A DNA stretch of 22,486 nucleotides, from assembly GCA_003559755.1 (NCBI GenBank), contig PWKM01000222.1:1-22486 (forward strand), in the 5' to 3' direction. Source of the DNA: Planctomycetota bacterium. Its GTDB lineage: Bacteria > Planctomycetota > PUPC01. This document shows positions 6,731 to 12,863 of the stretch, in pieces. The notes below the pieces were generated by a model that had not been told where the DNA came from, ran no database searches, and saw only the letters and a program-made list of their open reading frames with translations. Made by a program: the position numbers and the translations under genes. Positions within the stretch are counted from its first letter, which is position 1. Each line of letters starts with the position of its first letter.

Positions 6731-6777
6731 GTGGGCGCGTGGGTGCATGGGAGCATGGGCGCGCGGGTGCGTGGGAG
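6731..6777. repeat. G-rich low-complexity repeat, left flank of four-helix-bundle gene
   Basis: About 47 bp of imperfect repeats of a GTGGG/CATGGG type unit just after the enolase stop, including GGGTGCATGGG (6741-6751) and GGGAGCATGGG (6749-6759). Both 11-mers recur as exact reverse complements at 7390-7400 and 7415-7425, on the other side of the four-helix-bundle gene. Confidence 0.7.
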
Positions 6778-6843
6778 GTTCCGCATCCGGCGGAGTTAGC
6801 GCGAGTTTCACGTAGCCGTAAAGAGGGCGGGACCGGCGATGAG

Positions 6844-7275
6844 CTACGGTTGTTCGGGATCGTACCCTTCTTCCGATTCGCGCACGGAGGCCGGCCCGCA
6901 CCACGAATCCGGATTGTTCATCATCTTTACGAGCGAGGCGCAGATGGTGTCGTACGCTTTGTAGAGCCGGGCGTGCTCCTCATCGGCCAGGTATCCGCAA
7001 TCGAGCGCGAAGTGGAGCCACGTCTGCGTTTCGGCGCTCTCGGCGTCCGCGTCGCTGAGTTTGCTGGTGAAATGCGGCACGTACCTTCGTTTCCGCCATC
7101 CCTCGGCGATATTGGCACAGACCGACCGCGATGCCCGCCGAATCTGGCTCGTGAGCGAATACCGCTCCTCTTTCGGCCAGGCCTTCGACAGTTCGAAGAT
7201 CTGTCCGGCGCTCTTGAACGCGAGCTGATACACACGAAGCTCCGTATGCCGAACGATCGGTCTCCGGGTGCTCAC
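6844..7275 (-). CDS. Four-helix-bundle protein (S23 / 23S rRNA intervening-sequence type)
   Basis: A 143-aa protein read leftward from a GTG at 7275 (GAGGG about 9 nt upstream; no in-frame ATG fits better). It matches the small four-helix-bundle family first seen as proteins encoded in 23S rRNA intervening sequences: an N-terminal ELRVYQLAFKSAGQIFELSKAWP, then YSLTSQIRRASRSVCANIAEG, the family hallmark, and a third helix ending in WLHFALDCGYL. The family is also related to the Avd accessory proteins of diversity-generating retroelements, but no reverse transcriptase is visible here. Function is generally unknown. The C-terminal tail (from about VRESEEGYD) is acidic and probably disordered. 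The gene is isolated between inverted low-complexity repeats, suggesting it moves or is maintained as a cassette, which is inference. Confidence 0.88.
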   Translation of the reverse strand: MSTRRPIVRHTELRVYQLAFKSAGQIFELSKAWPKEERYSLTSQIRRASRSVCANIAEGWRKRRYVPHFTSKLSDADAESAETQTWLHFALDCGYLADEEHARLYKAYDTICASLVKMMNNPDSWCGPASVRESEEGYDPEQP

Positions 7276-7382
7276 GGTTCAGCCCTCGGTTTCATGGTTC
7301 TCTGCCAGCGGCACACCCTTGGTTGCTCGAAACCGCTTACTGCACCAACAGGAACAATGCCCCAGCCACGTCCCCATACTCA

Positions 7383-7443
7383 CCTCATGCCCATGCACCC
7401 TGCGCTCCCGCTCCCCCATGCTCCCTTGCTCCCTTGCGCCCCG
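7383..7443. repeat. C-rich low-complexity repeat, right flank of four-helix-bundle gene
   Basis: A run of CATGC/CTCCC-type units, the inverted counterpart of the repeat at 6731-6777. Exact inverted matches are CCCATGCACCC (7390-7400) and CCCATGCTCCC (7415-7425). It lies immediately before the stop codon side of the DJ-1/PfpI gene. Confidence 0.7.
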
Positions 7444-7450
7444 TTGCCCG

Positions 7451-7987
7451 CTACTCCGCCAGCGCCTGGACGATGGCCCGGCCGAACAGGCGGGCGCTCT
7501 CCGGACCGTCCGCAGTGATGATGTTGCCGTCGCGCACGACCGGCTCTTCGACGACCTCCGCTCCCTTCGACTTCAGGTGCGAGACCTGCGACGAGTAACA
7601 GGTCGCCTTCTTCCCCTCAAGCAGCCCGGCATTGGCCAGGGTGGACGGTGCGATACAGATGGCGCACACCGGCTTGCCCTCGGCGGCGGCATCCTTTGCC
7701 AGTTGGTGGGCGGTCGGGTCCTCGAAATATTCGCTCGACCCGCTCCCGCCGACGAAGATGACCGCGTCGTAGTCGGCGAGATCGACCTCCGTCAACAACA
7801 GGTCGGGCGTGACCTTCATCCCTTTCATCCCCGTGGCGGGCTCCTTCGAGGACGATGCCACGTCGATCCCGGCCTTGACGTGGGCGAGCATCTTTGCCGG
7901 TTCCCGGAACTCCTCGTCCCGGAAATTCTGGCTGGCGACCACCATCACAACGTTCTTGCCCAACAGATCGACGCCCGTCGGTTCCAT
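7451..7987 (-). CDS. DJ-1/PfpI family protein (class I glutamine amidotransferase-like fold)
   Basis: A 178-aa protein from ATG 7987, selected because GGAAGGG lies 6 nt upstream and the family-like sequence begins there (KNVVMVVASQNFRDEEF). The frame is open back to 8188, but those 67 residues lack family features and overlap the likely promoter. The nucleophile elbow is VCAICIAPSTLANAG with Cys111, preceded by DYDAVIFVGGSGSSEYF (73-88). The end, DGNIITADGPESARLFG, is typical of PfpI/YhbO-like members. Relatives act as proteases, deglycases or stress-response chaperones, and the exact activity cannot be told from sequence. The His position often found after the nucleophile is Ile here (CIAP), as in many family members. 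The gene is transcribed alone. Confidence 0.93.
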   Translation of the reverse strand: MEPTGVDLLGKNVVMVVASQNFRDEEFREPAKMLAHVKAGIDVASSSKEPATGMKGMKVTPDLLLTEVDLADYDAVIFVGGSGSSEYFEDPTAHQLAKDAAAEGKPVCAICIAPSTLANAGLLEGKKATCYSSQVSHLKSKGAEVVEEPVVRDGNIITADGPESARLFGRAIVQALAE

Positions 7988-8331
7988 GGCAATCCCTTCC
8001 TGACAAAGCCAAAATGACGCCGGCCGGGCGGCAGGCACCTCCCGGTCGGCTCCAACGCGAAACGCCTCACAAAAAACGCAATCTTCCCGATGCGCGCCAC
8101 CCGTTCCGGCTGACAACATCAAACCGGGTTCCGGCAAATACTGCCAGGGGACCACTCCCCACGGCGCATCGATTATAGTGTACCCCATGTTCGTTGAATT
8201 GGCAAATCGATCCCCGGGATTTCCCGGAAACGCGCAGGTACATGGTATCCACCTTGCGGCGGCGGGCGGGGGGCCGGGCCTCGGCCACAGGCAAACCCGA
8301 ACGACAGGCAGACCGAGTCACGTGCTCGAAT
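7988..8331. other. Intergenic region: leader of DJ-1 gene and 3' side of nucleotidyltransferase gene
   Basis: About 340 bp without a supported gene. The left half would be the untranslated leader of the DJ-1/PfpI transcript. The rest, between the promoter at 8172-8200 and the nucleotidyltransferase stop at 8332, shows only a small self-complementary patch (ATCCCCGGGAT near 8210). Open frames here lack ribosome sites. Confidence 0.5.
8172..8200 (-). promoter_or_regulatory. Probable promoter of DJ-1/PfpI gene
   Basis: A consensus TATAAT on the minus strand (8172-8177), with only a weak -35 (AATTCA, 8195-8200, 17-bp spacing). It would give a leader of about 180 nt to ATG 7987 and rules out the in-frame ATG at 8188 as the start. 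Confidence 0.45.
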
Positions 8332-8856
8332 TCATTTCGCGTCGTTGTCAGGGGCATCCGGGCCGGGCGATTTGCCGCGGCGTTCGCGGATTGCCTCCAA
8401 CTCGATGACGGCCTGGTGGTCGCGAGGACGGTCCATCGCCCGCTTCGAGGCGATAAGAGCGCCAAGCTCCAGCACACGGCAGGGCCCGGCGGGATGCTCG
8501 ATCACGCGGCTGCTCCGTTCCACATCCTCGTACTCGCCGATTCCCTTTACTTGGCTCAGGCAGTCGATCTGGCCTATCTCCGTGTCCAAGTACAAGTTGT
8601 TGAAGGTTTCCGCCATCTCGCCGGTGATCTCAAGAGGCGGCCGCGAAGGAGTACGGTGGACGGGCGTTATGTCGTCCATTGCCCTGGCCAGACGCTGAAG
8701 GTTCTCGTACGAGAAATCGCAGCACACGTCAAGGTCCCGGGTGAGCAACGTGGAGCCGTGGGCCATGGCAGCGAACCCGCCGATAACGACAAAATCCACC
8801 CCGGCGTGGATTAACCGGGCAAGGAGACCTTCCAGATCATCGCGCCGATCGCTCAT
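8332..8856 (-). CDS. Nucleotidyltransferase-fold protein (Pol-beta superfamily, AbiEii/DUF6036-like)
   Basis: A 174-aa protein from ATG 8856. It carries the minimal nucleotidyltransferase signature: GG at 26-27 (VIGGFAAMAHG), then LTRDLDV with the metal-binding pair Asp41 and Asp43, and a later acidic strand residue in IGQIDCL. The pattern (V.IGG.A...HG....T.D.DV) is typical of stand-alone nucleotidyltransferases of toxin-antitoxin and abortive-infection type gene pairs. The start lies 20 nt inside the end of the preceding 65-aa gene, so translation is probably coupled. The C-terminal half (LELGALIASKRAMDRPRDHQAVIELEAI) resembles the helical end of this family, where Lys and Asp positions recur. 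The last 15 residues are polar and likely disordered. The target (tRNA, protein or nothing) is unknown. Confidence 0.85.
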   Translation of the reverse strand: MSDRRDDLEGLLARLIHAGVDFVVIGGFAAMAHGSTLLTRDLDVCCDFSYENLQRLARAMDDITPVHRTPSRPPLEITGEMAETFNNLYLDTEIGQIDCLSQVKGIGEYEDVERSSRVIEHPAGPCRVLELGALIASKRAMDRPRDHQAVIELEAIRERRGKSPGPDAPDNDAK

Positions 8857-9034
8857 CCGACTCCTTCATGGCTCGTCGCAGTGCGGTGGCATCCGCCAGG
8901 GCGCGGCAGTGTGCTCGGATGCGTTCGGCAGGGGTCTTCCGAAGATTCGCCTCCAGCAGGGACATGTCGACGCCGTGCTCCTCCGCCGCTTTCCACGCCG
9001 GCCCCGTCTCCGATTGTCGCTTTCTCTCTGCCAT
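8837..9034 (-). CDS. Small helical protein, partner of nucleotidyltransferase
   Basis: A 65-aa highly charged protein from ATG 9034 (MAERKRQSETG). An in-frame GTG at 9070 would extend it, but that codon lies at or before the predicted transcription start of the promoter at 9073-9101, so 9034 is preferred even though its ribosome site (CAGG) is weak. The C-terminal half, SLLEANLRKTPAERIRAHCR followed by a helix with ADATALRRAMK, resembles small proteins often encoded directly upstream of stand-alone nucleotidyltransferases. Its 3' end overlaps the nucleotidyltransferase start by 20 nt. I infer that it is the cognate partner (possibly antitoxin-like). No catalytic motif or DNA-binding motif is evident. 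Confidence 0.72.
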   Translation of the reverse strand: MAERKRQSETGPAWKAAEEHGVDMSLLEANLRKTPAERIRAHCRALADATALRRAMKESDERSAR

Positions 9035-9072
9035 AAACGCTGCCTGGTGTTCATGCGTCTGCCTTACCACAT

Positions 9073-9101
9073 TTTATACGTTTCCCATGATCCGAGCGCA
9101 A
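9073..9101 (-). promoter_or_regulatory. Promoter of small-protein/nucleotidyltransferase operon
   Basis: On the minus strand TTGCGC (9096-9101), exactly 17 bp, then TATAAA (9073-9078). Transcription would start near 9066, about 30 nt before ATG 9034. Confidence 0.7.
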
Positions 9102-9176
9102 GCCCTATGATGACGGCGGCTATCACACCGCAGCGGTTCCTTCCTGTCCGACAGCGGCCGGATGCCGCCCGTTGGC

Positions 9177-11774
9177 TTACGTAAACGCAAACTCGCCGTC
9201 GCGGGCATCGACGGTGACGGTGCTGCCCTCGGGGTAATCGCCTTCGAGGATGCGCATCGACAGCGGGTTCTGGATTCGCTGCTGGATGACCCGCTGGAGC
9301 GGGCGCGCCCCGTACACCGGGTCGTAGCCCTCCTCCGCGATGAGGTCGCGCGCGGTGTCGGTCACCTCGAGCCGAAGCCGCTGCTGGCGGACCATCTCTT
9401 CGAGCTCGCGCATCCGCAGGTCGACGATCTGTCGGATCTCCTCTCGGCCCAGCGAGTGGAAGATGATGGTCTCGTCGACGCGGTTGAGGAACTCAGGCCG
9501 AAACTCCTGTCGGAGCGCCTGCTCGACTCGCTCGCGCACGACGGCGTCGTCGGGCGGCTGGCCCTTGGTCGCCAGCGATTCGGCGATGAACTGGCTGCCG
9601 ATGTTGCTGGTCATGATGACGACGGTGTTTCGGAAATCGACGGTCCGGCCGTGCCCGTCGGTCAGCCGCCCGTCGTCGAGCACCTGGAGCAGGATGTTGA
9701 ACACGTCGCGGTGGGCCTTCTCGATCTCGTCGAGCAGGATGACCGAGTAGGGTCGGCGGCGAACCGCCTCGGTGAGCCGCCCGCCCTCCTCGTAGCCGAT
9801 ATACCCGGGCGGCGCGCCGATGAGCCGGGCGACGGAGTGTTTTTCCATGAACTCGGACATGTCGATGCGGACCATGGCACCCTCGTCGTCGAACAGGAAC
9901 TGTGCGAGCGCCTTGCACAGCTCGGTCTTGCCCACACCGGTCGGTCCGAGGAACAGGAACGAGCCGATGGGCCGTGCCGCGTTCTGGAGTCCGGCCCGGG
10001 CGCGGCGGACGGCGTTGCTGACGGCGGAGACCGCCTCATCCTGCCCGACGATCCGCTGCCGGATCCGGTCTTCCATCTCGAGCAGCTTCTTCTTTTCTCC
10101 CTCGAGAAGGCGGGAGACGGGGATGCCCGTCCACCGGGCGACGACCTCGGCGACGTCTTCGGCCCCGACCTCCTCCTTCAGCAGCCCGCCCTGCTCCTGC
10201 AGCTCGGCGAGTTGGTCCTGGGCCAGGGCCAGTTCCTTTTCCAGCTCGGGGATGCGCCCGTATCGGATTTGTGCGACCTTCTCCAATTCGCCGCGCCGCT
10301 GCAGGGCTTCCTCCTCGACGTGGGCCTCGTCGATGGCGGCCTTGGTTTCGCGGACCCGCTGGATGGCCCCCTTCTCGTTCTCCCATCGGTTGCGAAGGTT
10401 GCTCTCTTTCTCCCTCAATTCGGCGAGTTCCTTTTCCAGGTTGGCGAGCCGCTCTTTCGATGCCTTGTCGGTCTCCTTGCGGAGTGCCTCGCGCTCGATT
10501 TCGAGCTGCATCACGTCGCGGGTGACCTGGTCGAGTTCGACGGGCATCGAGTCGATCTCCATCCGCAGCCGGGACGCCGCCTCGTCGATCAGGTCGATGG
10601 CCTTGTCGGGCAGGAACCGGCCGGTGATGTAGCGGTCGGAGAGTGTGGCGGCGGCGACCAGCGCCCCGTCCTGGATGCGTACGCCGTGGTGCACGTCGTA
10701 GCGCTCCTTGAGCCCGCGCAGGATGGCGATGGTGTCCTCGACGCTCGGCTCGCTGATGAACACCGGCTGGAACCGGCGTTCGAGGGCGGCGTCTTTCTCG
10801 ATGTGCTCGCGATACTCGTCGAGGGTGGTCGCCCCTATGCAGTGCAGCTCGCCGCGTGCCAGCGCCGGCTTGAGCATGTTGGAGGCGTCGATCGAGCCCT
10901 CGGCGGCGCCGGCGCCGACGACGGTGTGGAGCTCGTCGATGAACAGGATGATTTGCCCCTCGCTCTCGGTGACGTTCTTGAGCACGGCCTTGAGCCGGTC
11001 CTCGAACTCGCCCCGATACTTGCTGCCTGCGACCAGGGCGCCGATATCGAGGGCGACGATCCGTTTGTCCTTCAGCCCCTCGGGCACGTCGCCGTTGACG
11101 ATCCGCCCGGCGAGCCCCTCGGCGATGGCGGTCTTGCCCACGCCGGGATCGCCGATGAGCACCGGGTTGTTCTTCGTGCGGCGGGAGAGGACCTGGATGA
11201 CTCGTCGGATCTCCTCGTCGCGACCGATGACTGGGTCGAGCTTGCCCTGCCGTGCGGCGTCGGTCAGGTCGCGGCCGAACCGTTCCAGCGCCTGGTACTT
11301 GCTCTCCGGGTCCGGGTCGGTGACTCGCTGTCCGCCTCGGACGGCCTTCAATGCTTCGAGGATGCGATCGCGGGTGACCCCGGCGTTCCGGAGCACCTGC
11401 CCGGCAGGCGACTCGGTGTCCTCGGCCATCGCCATCAGCAAGTGTTCGGTGCTGACGTATTCGTCCTTGAGCTGCCCGGCCTCGTCCCACGCCCTGTCGA
11501 ACGCTCGCTTCAGGGCGGGCGACATGTACGCCTGTTGGGCGCCGCCGCCTGAGACCTCGGGCAGCTTGTCCAGTTCGCTGATGGCTGCGGCCTTCACGCC
11601 TGCGACATCTGCGCCCAGTTTCTGGAGCGTCGGGATGATCGCCCCCTCCTCCTGGGCGAGCAGGGCGATGAGCAGGTGCAGCGAGTCGACCTCCTGGTGG
11701 TTGGACTTTTCTGCCAGCGACTGGGCCTCGCGAAGGGCTTCCTGTGCCTTCAAGGTGAATTTATCGAATCGCAT
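9177..11774 (-). CDS. clpB: ATP-dependent disaggregase ClpB (Hsp100)
   Basis: An 865-aa ClpB, the full family length. It threads aggregated proteins through a hexameric pore and works with DnaK in the cytoplasm. Order: N-domain double Clp repeat (1-150), first AAA+ module with Walker A GDPGVGKT (208-215) and Walker B FIDE (278-281), the ClpB-specific coiled-coil M domain (about 405-525, many E/K/L heptads), second AAA+ module with Walker A GPTGVGKT (610-617) and Walker B LLDE near 675, then the C-terminal domain. The pore loop KYRGEFE (252-258) is present. The M domain rules out ClpA/ClpC. AAGGAG lies 7 nt before ATG 11774. It follows the epimerase gene by 81 bp and could be the last gene of a dnaK-epimerase-clpB transcript. 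No heat-shock operator (CIRCE) was seen. Confidence 0.98.
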   Translation of the reverse strand: MRFDKFTLKAQEALREAQSLAEKSNHQEVDSLHLLIALLAQEEGAIIPTLQKLGADVAGVKAAAISELDKLPEVSGGGAQQAYMSPALKRAFDRAWDEAGQLKDEYVSTEHLLMAMAEDTESPAGQVLRNAGVTRDRILEALKAVRGGQRVTDPDPESKYQALERFGRDLTDAARQGKLDPVIGRDEEIRRVIQVLSRRTKNNPVLIGDPGVGKTAIAEGLAGRIVNGDVPEGLKDKRIVALDIGALVAGSKYRGEFEDRLKAVLKNVTESEGQIILFIDELHTVVGAGAAEGSIDASNMLKPALARGELHCIGATTLDEYREHIEKDAALERRFQPVFISEPSVEDTIAILRGLKERYDVHHGVRIQDGALVAAATLSDRYITGRFLPDKAIDLIDEAASRLRMEIDSMPVELDQVTRDVMQLEIEREALRKETDKASKERLANLEKELAELREKESNLRNRWENEKGAIQRVRETKAAIDEAHVEEEALQRRGELEKVAQIRYGRIPELEKELALAQDQLAELQEQGGLLKEEVGAEDVAEVVARWTGIPVSRLLEGEKKKLLEMEDRIRQRIVGQDEAVSAVSNAVRRARAGLQNAARPIGSFLFLGPTGVGKTELCKALAQFLFDDEGAMVRIDMSEFMEKHSVARLIGAPPGYIGYEEGGRLTEAVRRRPYSVILLDEIEKAHRDVFNILLQVLDDGRLTDGHGRTVDFRNTVVIMTSNIGSQFIAESLATKGQPPDDAVVRERVEQALRQEFRPEFLNRVDETIIFHSLGREEIRQIVDLRMRELEEMVRQQRLRLEVTDTARDLIAEEGYDPVYGARPLQRVIQQRIQNPLSMRILEGDYPEGSTVTVDARDGEFAFT

Positions 11775-11805
11775 AGCATGACTCCTTATCTATAATTTGT
11801 CTTAC

Positions 11806-11821
11806 AGGACAGACGAGTCCT
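11806..11821. promoter_or_regulatory. Small inverted repeat before clpB
   Basis: AGGAC (11806-11810) and GTCCT (11817-11821) flank a 6-nt spacer in the 81-bp gap between the epimerase and clpB. It could be an operator half-site pair or a mRNA hairpin. The arms are only 5 bp, so chance is not excluded. Confidence 0.3.
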
Positions 11822-11855
11822 ATAGGGCTTATTATGTGGTATGAGTTTTCGGCGG

Positions 11856-12788
11856 CTACCAGTTCCCCGGTGCATCGAAGACGGTGCGTTCGAGGTGTTC
11901 TTTCGGGTGCTCGCGGTGCCATTCAATGGAGCTTTCGATCGACCGCCGGACGTCGTACTCGGGGGGGCCGAGCAGCTTGACCAGGCGAGTGGCGTCGCCG
12001 AGGAAGACGGGCATCTGCCCGCGGGTGTCGGTAAACTCGGGGACGATGCCCAGGATGTCGGCGCTGATGCGGGCCATGTCCTCGATGGAGACCACCTCGG
12101 TGCCCCCGACGTTGACGATCCGCGGCACGCTGGGCAACTCGGCCAGCTCGATCGAGTAGCGCACGCAGTCGGGCATGAACAGCGGTGTAAAGAGGTTGGG
12201 CGTCTCGAAGCAGACCGAGACCGGTTCTCCGCGAAGCTGGGGCACGATGACCCAACTGTGGGGGAACCCGTTGTGCCGACTCCAAGGCCAGTAGTACCGG
12301 AGGACGACCACGTCCTGCCCCTCGGTCTCGGCGATGGCCTCGGCGACGATCTCCATCCCGAACTTGTAGGAATGGTAGGGTGTGGCGTCGGGCCTGCGGA
12401 CCTCTTCCTCGGTGACCGGGGTGGTCGATGGGGCGCAGACGCCGCCGGTCGAGGCGAGCAGGAACCGATCGGCGTCGCGGTACTTCTTGAGCAGTTCGAC
12501 CACGCCCTTAACCGAGACGAGATAGGCCTCGCGCTCTTCCTTGTGGTTGCGGACCGTCCAGGTGACCGCCTGGTGATAGACATAGTCGAAGTGGTCGGGC
12601 AATTCATCGAGTGCATCGCGGCCCAGGCGCAACTTGTGATAGACGATCCCGGCCTGTTCGAGATTCTCGCGGGCGATGCCGTCGGCGACGTCGACCCCAT
12701 GCACCTCGTTGTTTTTGGCCAGCTTCTCCGCCAGTGCAGCACCGACGCGGCCGGCGCAGCCGGTGATGAGCACACATCGGTTCTCCAT
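11856..12788 (-). CDS. NAD(P)-dependent epimerase/dehydratase (extended SDR family)
   Basis: A 310-aa extended short-chain dehydrogenase/reductase from ATG 12788 (GAAGGAG 5 nt upstream). The Rossmann motif is GCAGRVG (10-16), with an acidic residue at the end of strand 2 (VHGVDV) favouring NAD. The catalytic set is Ser113/Thr114 (LLASTGG) and Tyr138-x3-Lys142 (YHSYK). Family relatives act on nucleotide sugars (for example UDP-glucose/galactose 4-epimerase or sugar dehydratases). The C-terminal half has YWPWSRHNGFP and a substrate-binding region but no feature that names the sugar. It sits between dnaK and clpB with 75-bp and 81-bp gaps, an unusual neighbour for chaperones. Co-transcription is inferred from spacing and orientation only. 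Confidence 0.93.
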   Translation of the reverse strand: MENRCVLITGCAGRVGAALAEKLAKNNEVHGVDVADGIARENLEQAGIVYHKLRLGRDALDELPDHFDYVYHQAVTWTVRNHKEEREAYLVSVKGVVELLKKYRDADRFLLASTGGVCAPSTTPVTEEEVRRPDATPYHSYKFGMEIVAEAIAETEGQDVVVLRYYWPWSRHNGFPHSWVIVPQLRGEPVSVCFETPNLFTPLFMPDCVRYSIELAELPSVPRIVNVGGTEVVSIEDMARISADILGIVPEFTDTRGQMPVFLGDATRLVKLLGPPEYDVRRSIESSIEWHREHPKEHLERTVFDAPGNW

Positions 12789-12827
12789 TTGCGCTCCTTC
12801 GCGTCAGGCGGATGAGCGAACCGGACG

Positions 12828-12863
12828 CACGGGGTGCCGACGACAGCCGGGCTTGTCCCCGTG
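12828..12863 (-). terminator. Hairpin directly after dnaK stop
   Basis: CACGGGG (on the minus strand, immediately after the dnaK stop) pairs with CCCCGTG (plus-strand positions 12857-12863 and 12828-12834), with a GCC/GGC pairing inside the 22-nt loop. There is no U-run, so it may be a partial terminator or processing/stability element between dnaK and the epimerase gene. Confidence 0.4.

Noticed and set aside
6731..6777. Possible CRISPR-like array
   Set aside because: The units are short, overlapping, imperfect G-rich repeats without spacers of constant length; better described as low-complexity sequence.
9154..9168. GCGGC/GCCGC hairpin as clpB terminator
   Set aside because: Only a 5-bp stem with no T tract, which is expected by chance at this GC content.
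9162..11552. 796-codon open frame on the plus strand opposite clpB
   Set aside because: It is a shadow of the GC-rich clpB coding strand. Its composition (repeated Leu/Val/Asp blocks, no motifs) and the perfect clpB match on the other strand leave no reason to call it.
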